Assembly (NCBI GenBank): GCA_902798205.1
Contig: CADBVV010000002.1
Coordinates: forward strand, 66,056 to 130,055
DNA: 64,000 nucleotides
Source of the DNA: an uncultured Pseudomonadota bacterium
GTDB lineage: Bacteria > Pseudomonadota > Alphaproteobacteria > Rs-D84
Direction of reading: 5' to 3'
Positions within the stretch are counted from its first letter, which is position 1. Every line of letters begins with the position of its first letter. Shown here piece by piece: positions 1 to 8,513 of the stretch. The translations under genes and the position numbers were made by a program. The notes under the pieces are model-generated. The model did no database searches and was not told where the DNA came from. It was given only the letters and a program-made list of their open reading frames with translations.

Positions 1-520
1 TAGTATAACGACGAACACATTGTTCGGTCGTTAATTTGTTTGCAATTGCGCCACCGATAATTCTTTGGCCCAAAATACTGCCATCCAATGGGTATGTGTA
101 ACGTTCAACTTCGGTTTTTTCAGAGTCTTTATAAGTGCTAATATTAGACAAAACCGACAAATTTGACGTTCCAAACAAAGAATTTATACCTGTTGTGCTG
201 CATTGTGCCAAAACACTTGCACATTTGGCCATTTGGGCATGAAACAAAACATTTGTTGTACATTCTTCAAAATCAGAACCACACGCATCTTCCGCGGTGA
301 TACAGTCCGTGTAATTATCGATACAATCGACATCACCCCATGTCGAAGCACCACCACTTGTTGTCGTAGTTGACGACGCAATGGAAGTAATATACCCCGA
401 AAAAGACGTCAGACGTGGCGCGGCACGCGATATCATACTTACACGCGAAGTAGCAGCCATTGCCCCCGGAATTACGGCAATAATTGACAATAAACCAAAT
501 GCTTTGATGATGTTTTTCAT
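1..520 (-). CDS. Secreted Cys-containing protein, 3' end cut by window edge
   Basis: The frame opens with ATG at 520 and stays open to base 1, giving 173 visible codons; the C-terminus lies outside the window. A strong Shine-Dalgarno (AGAAAGGGG) sits directly before the ATG. Residues 1-22 form a typical signal peptide (Lys after Met, hydrophobic core, ending GAMA), so export to the periplasm or beyond is inferred. The mature part is Ser/Thr-rich and carries at least seven cysteines, several in acidic Asp/Glu-Cys contexts (DC, DC, AC, EC, KC, QC), which suggests disulfide-stabilised folding. I do not recognise a family and assign no function. It is separated from rluD by about 85 bases and probably has its own promoter, with a TATGAT-like -10 near 553. 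Confidence 0.75.
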   Translation of the reverse strand, partial: MKNIIKAFGLLSIIAVIPGAMAATSRVSMISRAAPRLTSFSGYITSIASSTTTTSGGASTWGDVDCIDNYTDCITAEDACGSDFEECTTNVLFHAQMAKCASVLAQCSTTGINSLFGTSNLSVLSNISTYKDSEKTEVERYTYPLDGSILGQRIIGGAIANKLTTEQCVRRYT

Positions 521-604
521 CCCCTTTCTCCATTTACTTTGTATTTATTTTATCATAACACGCCAAATAAAGAAAGCGAAAAATGAAATATTTTGTGATT
601 ATTT

Positions 605-1564
605 TTACTGATTATCCAAAATGTCTTTCAATTCAATCATGTCGTCTGGCATATGGGCTTTAAAGTGCATTTTTTCACCAGTTATTGGATGCACAAATTC
701 CAAAATTTCTGCATGCAACATTTGTCCATTGTGATTTTTCAAAAATTCCAGCAATTCTGGATCTTTTACAGAACCAATATGCCCCTTTTCACGACCATAA
801 AGCGGGTCACACAAAACAGGAAAACCATGCGAAGATAAATGCACCCTGATTTGATGTGTTCGACCCGTCATTAATGTGCAACGAAACATCGAAATTCCAG
901 GTCTGGTCCAAGCGTCCATAACATTGACTATTGTGTGTGCCGGTTTGCCCCCAGTTTTAACCAAACTCATTTTTTGACGATTGCGTGATGAACGTGCAAT
1001 ATTTCCAGTGATTTCTGCCCCGCCCCACGTTGGAACACCCCAAACAAACGCAACATATTTACGTGTTAAATCGTGCGTCGAAAAAATCTTTACCAAACCA
1101 CGATATGCGGCATCACTTTTTGCAAAAACCATTGCACCACTGGTATCTTTGTCCAAACGATGAACAACCCCCGGACGTGTTTGTCCACCCAGCGCAGACA
1201 AATGTGTATAAGCCAACAAATTTTGAACCAGTGTTCCTGTTTTATTACCAGCACTTGGGTACATAACGACACCACGCGGTTTATTAATCACGATAATATC
1301 ATCGTCTTCGTATAAAATTTCTAAATCAAAATCACTGGAAATATTATCATACGCAACATCAGTTTGTTTTTCGGCAATTTCAACCGTAAATTCATCGTTC
1401 AACTTTGTTTTTTCTGATAATTTCAAAGCCTTGCCATCCGGGCGTGTGATATTAAATTTTTGAATTTCACTGCGCGAAAATTCAGGCATACAAATCGATA
1501 AAAATTTATCAATTCTTACACCAACATTTTCTTCATTAACAGAAAAAGTTCTTGTATCTGTCAT
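605..1564 (-). CDS. rluD: RluD-family 23S rRNA pseudouridine synthase
   Basis: 319 aa. It isomerises uridines of 23S rRNA (RluD class: helix 69) to pseudouridine in the cytoplasm. An N-terminal S4 RNA-binding domain covers about residues 15-60, followed by the catalytic domain with HRLDKDTSG at 135-143; Asp138 is the expected nucleophile. Further family signatures are NKPRGV near 94 and GRTHQIRVH in the C-terminal half. The frame extends upstream to 1600, but the ATG at 1564 overlaps the stop of the preceding gene as TAATG and gives the usual family N-terminus, so I start there. It is the last gene of a co-directional run that begins with the prepilin genes. RluC and RluD are hard to tell apart by eye; the length and motif spacing favour RluD. 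Confidence 0.9.
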   Translation of the reverse strand: MTDTRTFSVNEENVGVRIDKFLSICMPEFSRSEIQKFNITRPDGKALKLSEKTKLNDEFTVEIAEKQTDVAYDNISSDFDLEILYEDDDIIVINKPRGVVMYPSAGNKTGTLVQNLLAYTHLSALGGQTRPGVVHRLDKDTSGAMVFAKSDAAYRGLVKIFSTHDLTRKYVAFVWGVPTWGGAEITGNIARSSRNRQKMSLVKTGGKPAHTIVNVMDAWTRPGISMFRCTLMTGRTHQIRVHLSSHGFPVLCDPLYGREKGHIGSVKDPELLEFLKNHNGQMLHAEILEFVHPITGEKMHFKAHMPDDMIELKDILDNQ

Positions 1565-2037
1565 TATCTGTATTCCGTCCAATCTGGCCCCTGTTCGCAT
1601 TTTGAAATATCAATTGTAAAATTACGATTGCCTTCGATTGGGCAAGTCAAAATTCCTGTCGAACGTGCCTGGGTTGCATCTTCGGTTGCATTACGCCATG
1701 CAAAAGAAATTGTATCTGGTTTATAAACACAAACTATGCGTAAATTTCCAGACATTTTTCCATTTGGTGAAAGCCACACGCGAACACTGTCCGCTTCGCC
1801 ATAACATGGAAACGAATCCAGGTAATATAATACCAGACCTTCTTTTACAAATTTTTTATCCACACCCCGTACTGTTCCTGTATATTGACGCAATGATAAA
1901 CCCGTTACAGCTTCCCAATCAACAGTTGTTGAAAACACACTAACGCGTGGTACCGGCATTGGTGGAATTGGTGGCACAACATCTGCAAATGTTGGCAAAC
2001 AAATTATTGATAAAATTATCGATGTTAAAAATCTCAT
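1564..2037 (-). CDS. Small secreted protein of unknown function
   Basis: 157 aa with a clear signal peptide (residues 1-18, ending TFA) followed by a Pro/Val-rich stretch (VVPPIPPMPVP), so it is probably periplasmic or surface-exposed. Four cysteines remain in the mature protein, compatible with disulfides. No family recognised. It overlaps the zinc-ribbon gene upstream by four bases (ATGA) and rluD downstream by one base (TAATG), so translation is likely coupled with both. Being packed between the prepilin-gene run and rluD, it may serve the pilus-like system, but only the context suggests this. Confidence 0.8.
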   Translation of the reverse strand: MRFLTSIILSIICLPTFADVVPPIPPMPVPRVSVFSTTVDWEAVTGLSLRQYTGTVRGVDKKFVKEGLVLYYLDSFPCYGEADSVRVWLSPNGKMSGNLRIVCVYKPDTISFAWRNATEDATQARSTGILTCPIEGNRNFTIDISKCEQGPDWTEYR

Positions 2038-2543
2038 TTTGTTCCCTTTAATTCAACAGACAATCTTTTCACATTTGTTGGATCCACAGATAACATATGA
2101 TTGAATGTGACTGTGGTTTTAGATTCAATTAATGTTGCCGGTGGCATAAAGGTCTGACGCGACAAAACATTACCAACCGCGTCATAGGAAATAATTATTA
2201 TATTCGGCAAACCATATATGTCATCTGTGGTGTTTGTGATATCACCAGATACAAAAATACGGTTGTTGCCATTTTCATCCAATACGGTGTGTATATTTTT
2301 TTCATCAATTTTTGTCACCAATGGTTGACTTTTCTTAACCCCAGAAAAATTCAAAATAACCACCAATGAAAATATGCATGCCGCAATAAAAGCACATGCC
2401 GCAGCAATAAACTTTATCATCGTTTGTTGGCGAAATGGAACACGCGGGGTCCACACATGGCCACACACCGCACATTTAACAGGTTTGGTTGGCGTATGAT
2501 CCAAAACATATTCTGTTTTACAAAAATCACATACTATTTTCAT
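2034..2543 (-). CDS. Zinc-ribbon (MJ0042-type) single-pass membrane protein
   Basis: 169 aa. The N-terminus has two CxxC pairs (Cys5/Cys8 and Cys24/Cys27), with the Cys-x2-Cys-x15-Cys-x2-Cys spacing of MJ0042-type zinc ribbons common at the start of alphaproteobacterial membrane proteins. One transmembrane helix follows at about 41-66, then a C-terminal domain of about 100 residues that should be periplasmic and resembles the DUF3426-type extracytoplasmic domain. Thus the ribbon is cytoplasmic and the larger domain is outside. The role is unknown. It starts 37 bases after the last prepilin gene and overlaps the next gene by ATGA, so it belongs to the same transcription unit. Confidence 0.8.
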   Translation of the reverse strand: MKIVCDFCKTEYVLDHTPTKPVKCAVCGHVWTPRVPFRQQTMIKFIAAACAFIAACIFSLVVILNFSGVKKSQPLVTKIDEKNIHTVLDENGNNRIFVSGDITNTTDDIYGLPNIIIISYDAVGNVLSRQTFMPPATLIESKTTVTFNHMLSVDPTNVKRLSVELKGTK

Positions 2544-2580
2544 AAAATCACTCCGTTTGATATTTTTATATCACAAAATA

Positions 2581-3894
2581 TTACAAATTCAACATTTCAT
2601 ATTTAGCACGTATTTGTGTCTGCATATTGTTTATCGCATTTATATAATCTGCAACCGTGGCATTCGCATTTGCCGCAACACCACCAAAAACAGTTGTCGC
2701 AACCGTCCCAGAAACAAATTCTTGTGACATTATAAGCGATGCCATACGAGAAAGTTCTGGTGAATTTATATCTACAAAACGCGCTTTGCCATTTTTTACA
2801 TCCCAATAGAAAGAAGAATCTTTGGAATCTTGAATCTTGTCTGTGATGTTTAATTGTGGTGTTACCGATCCGGTATAACCAACAGATACATATGTTGCAC
2901 TTACGCGCCCCATTACCAAATCCATATCACCAATTATTTTTAACGCCGAAGATTTTCCTTCCGTGCTTGCAACACTGAAGCCACTTAATGTTAATGTATT
3001 AACATACAAATCATTTGTCGTGAAAGACGAAAATTTTGCAGAATCTGCCAACGACAATGTCCCGTTAACACTTAAATTTCTGGAATCCGCTGTCAACGCC
3101 CCGTTTATAACAGCAATATTTGTTGAATATGTCGAATCAATTGTTGCACGATTGGCAAAAACCAAAGAAGAAACATCTAATTTTCCAACCTTTAATTTTT
3201 CTTCAAATTGCGCTTTGTACGCATCAACGAAACGAACATCTTTGATATCATGTCCATCTAAATTTAATGCAGATTGCATTGTTGCATCATCTTCACTTTC
3301 AGATGGCAAACGCCATAAATATTCTGTATTTCCACGTTTTACATTTGTTGTGCCAACCAAACCTTTTGCGTTTGATATTCCAAAATCAGCCGCCGATCCA
3401 CGAAACGCACCAAATCCACCATATGTCATATTGCCTTCGACAAAGCCAAATCTGCCACCACCCAAATTTACAATTTCACGTGTACGCATTGGGGACATTT
3501 CCCGATTGGATAAAAGCACTATTCCTTGCAATATCGATTTATTGTTATTATCAGAAGATTTTAAAATTCTTAATTGATAATCATCACCATAAGTGTCCGC
3601 AATATATTCTGGCAAACCATAATTTACCAAATCTGCCACTTTTATGCTGGATATATTTTTACCCTTTGGTCGCATTAATTCAGTTTTATTTTCAACAATA
3701 TATCTTTCCAGCGCACTTTGAACATTTTCCATCTGTTTGGTTATCGCAACATTTTTTGCACGCGATACGGCCGTTTGTTGATAACGAAACACAAACGGAA
3801 TGATTATTGCAGCCAATGCAATAGTCATCATCAATTCAACCAACATTCCACCATGCTGGGTATTTTTACAGAAAAGATTTCGTTTTGTATTCAT
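2581..3894 (-). CDS. PilV-like prepilin / pilus tip adhesin-like protein (third of tandem)
   Basis: 437 aa. A short basic leader ends in HGG, followed by MLVELMMTIALAAIIIPF, a type IV prepilin N-terminus. Cleavage between the two glycines would put Glu at position +5. Next comes a pilin alpha-helix (ENVQSALERYIVENK), then a block with YGLPEYIADTYGDDYQL that matches the pattern of the conserved N-terminal domain of PilV/shufflon pilins, then about 250 residues rich in Ser/Thr/Asn/Gly and beta-prone segments. Likely a minor pilin or tip adhesin inserted through a type IVb-like machine. The start is ATG 3894, overlapping the previous stop as TAATG; an upstream in-frame ATG at 3909 would only lengthen the leader. 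Its sequence differs widely from its two neighbours while sharing their architecture. Confidence 0.7.
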   Translation of the reverse strand: MNTKRNLFCKNTQHGGMLVELMMTIALAAIIIPFVFRYQQTAVSRAKNVAITKQMENVQSALERYIVENKTELMRPKGKNISSIKVADLVNYGLPEYIADTYGDDYQLRILKSSDNNNKSILQGIVLLSNREMSPMRTREIVNLGGGRFGFVEGNMTYGGFGAFRGSAADFGISNAKGLVGTTNVKRGNTEYLWRLPSESEDDATMQSALNLDGHDIKDVRFVDAYKAQFEEKLKVGKLDVSSLVFANRATIDSTYSTNIAVINGALTADSRNLSVNGTLSLADSAKFSSFTTNDLYVNTLTLSGFSVASTEGKSSALKIIGDMDLVMGRVSATYVSVGYTGSVTPQLNITDKIQDSKDSSFYWDVKNGKARFVDINSPELSRMASLIMSQEFVSGTVATTVFGGVAANANATVADYINAINNMQTQIRAKYEMLNL

Positions 3895-5099
3895 TATCTT
3901 GTATGCCAATTTTGTTCTGTTATTTTATCAAATTCATCTGCGTCTGGTGTTGGTGGCACAGATGCACGTGTTAATATCAATTTTGAAAACGATGGTGGCG
4001 TTGTTGATGGAAACACCCAATTTCCAATTCTTAAAGGTGCCTTACCCGCCAACAATAATTCGCCAGATACGGTTATACCAAAATTTTCAAAAAACACTAA
4101 ATCGGTTGCGGATAAATATGGCGTTAATAATTTATTCATTGATATACCACTGAACCCAGAAACACTTCGACCACTGGAAGATTTCAAAACCAGGTTTCCC
4201 GCAACATTAACGGAATTCCCAATTGTTGCACGATCCACAATTAATTTACCATTTGTTGTATACTTACTGTCATTTAAAACATCTGCTTTGATAAGTCTGA
4301 ATCCACTGGTATCACCCGTCACACGCATAGAAGAAAATGTTATATTATCAGAATTCATATTTGCCCCAGATGTAAAATAAACACTGCCAGCATCAACAAC
4401 ATCTGATTCAAGGAACACTGCATCAACATCTATGATTTTGGCAGAAAGACCATTTATTTTTGCGGCATTAAATACATTAAAATTATTCATATGCAAATCA
4501 CGTTGCATTTTATTTAATTCATCTTCACCCATGGTGCCACGATGTAAAAACCTTGATTTATCTGCCCCTTCGAAATCATAAGATATTCTGAAAATCAAAT
4601 CACCAACATAAAAATCATCTGGCGCAGAAACGGCCCAACTTTGTGAATATGCAATTCCATCTTCACGAACGACTGCGGCATCTTCACCAATCTGTTTTGC
4701 AATATTCGCCGCCCTGTAATCAGAACCATTCATACTAAATGCCAAATAAACATCACTTATGGACGCACCATTTACTTTGTATTTATCAACATATCCACTG
4801 TGCGGCAAAGACGATATTTTTTGTAATTCTTCATCAGACAATTTTATTTCCGCAACATCGGCCCATTTTTCTTGGTTGATACGAATATAATTTATCGCTG
4901 CATCACGCAAATTAACAATTTCATTGGCACGCGCAATATCTTCTGATTCATTGGACATTTCAATAATTTGATTATACATAAATGGCGACACAGCAATTAC
5001 AACAGCAATCGCCAAAACCACTTCGGTCAAGGTTGCACCACGAACACTATACGCATTCAATCTGTCAAAATATTTTTTACATACAATCACTGCGACCAC
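3894..5099 (-). CDS. PilV-like prepilin / pilus tip adhesin-like protein (second of tandem)
   Basis: 401 aa from a GTG start at 5099 (GTG at 5090 is an alternative). The leader ends SVRG, followed by ATLTEVVLAIAVVIAVSPF, an almost ideal class prepilin motif with Gly-1 and Glu+5. The pilin helix (about 40-75) leads into a PilV-like core (LSDEELQKISSLPHSGYVDKY) and a long passenger rich in Ser, Asn and Asp. The first codons overlap the end of the upstream prepilin gene by 23 bases, and the stop overlaps the next ATG, so the three genes look translationally coupled. The C-terminal part has no family I recognise; it could be a receptor-binding or oligomerising tip domain. Confidence 0.7.
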   Translation of the reverse strand: MVAVIVCKKYFDRLNAYSVRGATLTEVVLAIAVVIAVSPFMYNQIIEMSNESEDIARANEIVNLRDAAINYIRINQEKWADVAEIKLSDEELQKISSLPHSGYVDKYKVNGASISDVYLAFSMNGSDYRAANIAKQIGEDAAVVREDGIAYSQSWAVSAPDDFYVGDLIFRISYDFEGADKSRFLHRGTMGEDELNKMQRDLHMNNFNVFNAAKINGLSAKIIDVDAVFLESDVVDAGSVYFTSGANMNSDNITFSSMRVTGDTSGFRLIKADVLNDSKYTTNGKLIVDRATIGNSVNVAGNLVLKSSSGRSVSGFSGISMNKLLTPYLSATDLVFFENFGITVSGELLLAGKAPLRIGNWVFPSTTPPSFSKLILTRASVPPTPDADEFDKITEQNWHTR

Positions 5100-6429
5100 T
5101 TTTTAAACATTGTTTTATATCTATTCTTGCTTCTAATCTTTGCCAAAAAACATACTGACAAATTATATTTTGAACCAAAGATTTGCTGTTATATGCAACA
5201 TCCATTTGATTTATAATATCTCTACAAGAAATCTTTTTTCCTGTTGTATCTTTTGGATCTGCGATAATTTCAAAAGAATCATTGTTTATTCCATCAACAT
5301 ATGCATCTGGCAAAAGTGAAGTTCCGGCCGGTCGCACATCTATCAATAATGGACCAGATTGTCCATCCAACAACCCATACGAAGTTTGATCACGCAAAGA
5401 AATATTTGCGGCATAAATATTTTTAACATCTATACCCGTTTTTGATGCGTATGAAAAACTTTCTGGATCAATATAAACATCTTGACCACGCGAAGCGTCA
5501 AGATATGAACCTATGTCCAACCTGTCAACATTGAAAGTAAAATTATCAGCCAACACAGAACCACGCACCAACCATTGGGACGGACCATCAAATCCTGTGC
5601 GTCCTTCTGACATAGAAAAATCATACACAGATGCAACATTTGATTCAAAACCACCAGTTGTTCCAAACCTTGAAATTGTTCGCAATGACGCAGAAGAAGT
5701 TTTTATTTCACCACGCGAAAGCGATAATGCCGCACCACCATCTGCACTTTGAAATACCGTTTTGTTTGCATATAAATCAGAAATTTTATTTTTATCTTTT
5801 CTGCCTTCTTCTATGCCATAAAGCGACAATGTGTTAAATTGTGCACTTTCAAATTCACCATTACGTGCAAACAACACGCCAACCTTATCAACATTTTTAT
5901 CGTTCATATCTAATTCAGACAAAAATCCAACATTTTCGCCTGTTTCTTTTTTGGAAACTATATCGCTGTACATGGCATCTATTGGTATATCGACTTCTAT
6001 GTTATTTCCTTTGATTTTTGCATAAAAACCTATTCTGCGGGCCAATTCAGCCAACTGAATTTTGGATAATTTTCCGCCACTGACATTTATAAAACCATAA
6101 AAACTGTTTTCATCTTTGTTTATAACCAAAGAAATATCTTGATTAAAATGTGTTTGCGGTATAAACCCAAGTGGCAATCCATAATTTTCCAATACTTCGA
6201 CAAAATGTTCTTTGCTTAATTCTTGTCTTTTATATGGCAGATTATCCTTTTCTTCGCGCAAATAAATACGCGCAGCAGTTTGCGCAGTTTCAATTTGTTC
6301 TGTCGCAGCATACATTTGGGCGGCCATATCACGCGACGAAATACGACGGGCAAAAAACGGCATAAAAGCAAAGACCAAAGTCAATGCCAGCAATGCTTGC
6401 AGTAAAAAATTACCCGATTGTTTTTGCAA
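5077..6429 (-). CDS. PilV-like prepilin / pilus tip adhesin-like protein (first of tandem; Gln at +5)
   Basis: 450 aa from a TTG start at 6429. The frame has an ATG at 6456, but that ATG lies inside a near-perfect -10 box, and an exceptional Shine-Dalgarno (GGAGGGAGG, 6432-6440) precedes the TTG, so TTG is the better start. This leaves a five-residue leader (QKQSG) before NFLLQALLALTLVFAFMPFF. The usual Glu+5 of type IV prepilins is replaced by Gln. After the pilin helix comes a PilV-like block (ENYGLPLGFIPQTHF, then SGGKLSKIQLAELARRIGFY), then a beta-prone passenger. It is the promoter-proximal gene of the operon. Minor pilins at the tip of type II secretion pseudopili (GspK) also lack Glu5, which fits a tip position, but that is analogy. 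Confidence 0.72.
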   Translation of the reverse strand: MQKQSGNFLLQALLALTLVFAFMPFFARRISSRDMAAQMYAATEQIETAQTAARIYLREEKDNLPYKRQELSKEHFVEVLENYGLPLGFIPQTHFNQDISLVINKDENSFYGFINVSGGKLSKIQLAELARRIGFYAKIKGNNIEVDIPIDAMYSDIVSKKETGENVGFLSELDMNDKNVDKVGVLFARNGEFESAQFNTLSLYGIEEGRKDKNKISDLYANKTVFQSADGGAALSLSRGEIKTSSASLRTISRFGTTGGFESNVASVYDFSMSEGRTGFDGPSQWLVRGSVLADNFTFNVDRLDIGSYLDASRGQDVYIDPESFSYASKTGIDVKNIYAANISLRDQTSYGLLDGQSGPLLIDVRPAGTSLLPDAYVDGINNDSFEIIADPKDTTGKKISCRDIINQMDVAYNSKSLVQNIICQYVFWQRLEARIDIKQCLKSGRSDCM

Positions 6430-6451
6430 AAGCCTCCCTCCTACGACTTTA

Positions 6452-6480
6452 AGCATAGCAATTGAAAAAAATTATTGCAA
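6452..6480 (-). promoter_or_regulatory. Promoter of the prepilin-rluD operon
   Basis: On the minus strand TTGCAA (6480-6475) is followed after 17 bases by TATGCT (6457-6452). Transcription would begin near 6445, giving a short leader that contains the GGAGGGAGG ribosome-binding site. The same TATGCT -10 occurs before dnaX and parA. Confidence 0.7.
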
Positions 6481-6583
6481 TCAGTTTTAAGATGCTTTAA
6501 GATTTATATTGTTGAAGAACAAACAGTGAAACATGTTTGCTGTTTGAAAAGTTTATTTCCATAAAAAATAAAAAGAAAAAAAT

Positions 6584-6901
6584 ATGCCAAATAAAAAAAA
6601 TCAAACGTCTGTGGGTCAGATGATTCAACGCTGTCATAAATGGCGTCAAAAAAGAAAACAATATATTGACTTGGCTCGTCAAACCAGCGACGAAGTTGAA
6701 CGCGAAAGATTGCTTCAAACCGCGGAACATTATGGTCGCATCGTAAACGAAGAACAGGTCAAAATTGATTCCCAACGCGATCCAAAAGACAAAACACCAA
6801 TTACTGAAGAAATCGCAGAAACATCTGAAAACAACGAACAAAATGATTCTGGCGATGACGAAGAAATTGGCTTTCCAGATTTTATTACAAATTTGAAATA
6901 A
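6584..6901 (+). CDS. DUF4167-like small protein
   Basis: 105 aa. The segment around 26-60 (YIDLARQTSDEVERERLLQT, then AEHYGRIV) matches the pattern of the DUF4167 domain, an alphaproteobacterial family of unknown function in which a short helical hairpin follows a basic N-terminus. The C-terminus is acidic and low complexity (NNEQNDSGDDEEIG), unlike the Gly/Arg-rich tails of many members. Cytoplasmic, with no signal peptide or membrane segment. It lies divergent from the prepilin operon, 64 bases upstream of dnaX, which has its own promoter. The assignment is by motif recognition only. Confidence 0.65.
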   Translation: MPNKKNQTSVGQMIQRCHKWRQKRKQYIDLARQTSDEVERERLLQTAEHYGRIVNEEQVKIDSQRDPKDKTPITEEIAETSENNEQNDSGDDEEIGFPDFITNLK

Positions 6902-6918
6902 ATTCCGGCTCTTTTTTA

Positions 6919-6946
6919 TTGAAATCGTGTATTAATTTGCTATGCT
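6919..6946 (+). promoter_or_regulatory. dnaX promoter
   Basis: TTGAAA (6919-6924), a 16-base spacer, TATGCT (6941-6946). Predicted +1 is near 6953. This excludes the in-frame ATG at 6942, which lies in the -10 box, and supports the ATG at 6966 with AAAGGAAG as ribosome-binding site. Confidence 0.65.
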
Positions 6947-6965
6947 TTCCCCCAAAGGAAGCATT

Positions 6966-8498
6966 ATGGATAGCAATTATACAGTTTTAGCCCGCAAATA
7001 TCGCAGTCAAGATTTTGAATCTCTTATTGGTCAAGATGTTTTGGTAAAAACATTGACCACCGCTATTAACACAGGCCGCATCGCACACGCCTATATTTTC
7101 ACAGGTATTCGTGGAACTGGAAAAACCAGTACTGCCCGTATTTTAGCCAAGGCATTGAATTGTTTATCGTCTGATCATGCAACATCTAAACCATGTGGTG
7201 TTTGTGAAAACTGTCGTGCAATTGCTGCAGGTCAACATATTGATGTTATGGAAATTGACGCTGCATCACATACAGGCGTAGATAATATGCGCGAAATTTT
7301 GGATGCCGCGCTTTATCGTCCAACAAATGCCAGATACAAAGTTTATATCATCGACGAAGTCCACATGTTATCAACCAGTGCATTTAATGCATTGCTGAAA
7401 ACATTGGAAGAACCACCTGCGCATGTAATATTTATTTTGGCAACCACAGAAATAAGAAAGGTTCCTGTAACGATATTGTCGCGTTGCCAACGTTTTGATT
7501 TGGCACGTGTTCCGGTGGAAACATTAAAGAAACATTTTGCATGGGTTGCAGAACAAGAAAACATCGAATTATCAGATGGCGCAAATGAATTATTGGCGCG
7601 CGCTGCCGATGGTTCTGTTCGTGATGGACTTTCATTGCTTGACCAAGCCATCGCACAAACAGGTGGCCATGTTGATGAAGGCGCTGTTTTAGATATGCTT
7701 AAAAGAACAGATCGCGGCACAGTTGTTAATTTTATGAAAACCGTTTTATCGGGTGATACAAATGCCGCATTAACCAGATTGGATGAAATCTATAATAACG
7801 GTGCAGATTTAACAATGTTGTTAAACGATATGATGGAATGGACACATTGGGCAACACGTATGTATCCATCTTTGCGTTTGCAAGATGTGACATCTTCTCC
7901 TTATACTGCTGATCAACGCGAAACAATAAAAAAGATAAACGAAACAATTTCTTTGAACACTTTATCCCGCATATGGCAGGTTATGGTTGCTGCGGTTCCT
8001 GAATTACAGGCATCAAACAATCAAAAACAATGTTTTGATATGTTGATTGTTCGATTGATGCATATTGCAGATATGCCTTCTATTCCGGAATTATTAAAAC
8101 AAGATCAACAAAACGCACCCATTGCAAAAGAAGAAAAACCAACACCAGAAAAATCAAAATTTATACAAATAAATACTTCTGATGAATTGGCAACCGCTTT
8201 GCAAAAGGCACGCGAATTATTGTTGTATTCTTATTACACAACCAATCTTGAAATAACAGAATTTGAAAATGGAAAAATCAAATATTTTGACCGCAAAGGC
8301 GACAAAGATTTTTCACATAAATTGGTATCATGGTTAAAAGAAACAACCGGTAAAGATTGGACAATTGAATCTATCCAGGAAGCACCACATCAACAAACAT
8401 TATCAGAACACACAAAATCTGAAATTGAATCTGATCCGATGGTGGCCAGTGCGATGGATTTATTCGAAGGTGCAGAAATCGTTAATATATCTAAATAA
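6966..8498 (+). CDS. dnaX: DNA polymerase III subunit tau/gamma
   Basis: 510 aa. ATPase motor of the clamp loader that places the sliding clamp on primed DNA. Walker A (GIRGTGKT, 47-54), a zinc module with Cys66, Cys77, Cys80 and Cys83, Walker B plus switch DEVH (130-133) and the sensor segment LSRCQRF are all present. The remainder covers domain III and a poorly conserved C-terminal part that in tau binds polymerase and helicase. Start at ATG 6966 because an AAAGGAAG sits just before it and the promoter -10 covers the earlier ATG. ybaB, the usual downstream partner of dnaX, is instead found near 26 kb; a prepilin gene follows here. A slippery heptamer at 7928 is discussed under rejected items. 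Confidence 0.95.
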   Translation: MDSNYTVLARKYRSQDFESLIGQDVLVKTLTTAINTGRIAHAYIFTGIRGTGKTSTARILAKALNCLSSDHATSKPCGVCENCRAIAAGQHIDVMEIDAASHTGVDNMREILDAALYRPTNARYKVYIIDEVHMLSTSAFNALLKTLEEPPAHVIFILATTEIRKVPVTILSRCQRFDLARVPVETLKKHFAWVAEQENIELSDGANELLARAADGSVRDGLSLLDQAIAQTGGHVDEGAVLDMLKRTDRGTVVNFMKTVLSGDTNAALTRLDEIYNNGADLTMLLNDMMEWTHWATRMYPSLRLQDVTSSPYTADQRETIKKINETISLNTLSRIWQVMVAAVPELQASNNQKQCFDMLIVRLMHIADMPSIPELLKQDQQNAPIAKEEKPTPEKSKFIQINTSDELATALQKARELLLYSYYTTNLEITEFENGKIKYFDRKGDKDFSHKLVSWLKETTGKDWTIESIQEAPHQQTLSEHTKSEIESDPMVASAMDLFEGAEIVNISK

Positions 8499-8513
8499 AC
8501 AGGGGGAATAAAA

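Noticed and set aside
2581-6429. Shufflon (invertible segments) in the PilV-like region
   Set aside because: No conserved inverted repeats between the gene 3' ends and no tyrosine recombinase gene were found.
7928-7934. Slippery heptamer A AAA AAG in the correct frame of dnaX, like the E. coli gamma frameshift site
   Set aside because: It lies near codon 322, inside domain III, so the -1 product would lose part of the clamp-loader core. Such A-runs are frequent in this AT-rich sequence and I see no supporting upstream Shine-Dalgarno or downstream stem.
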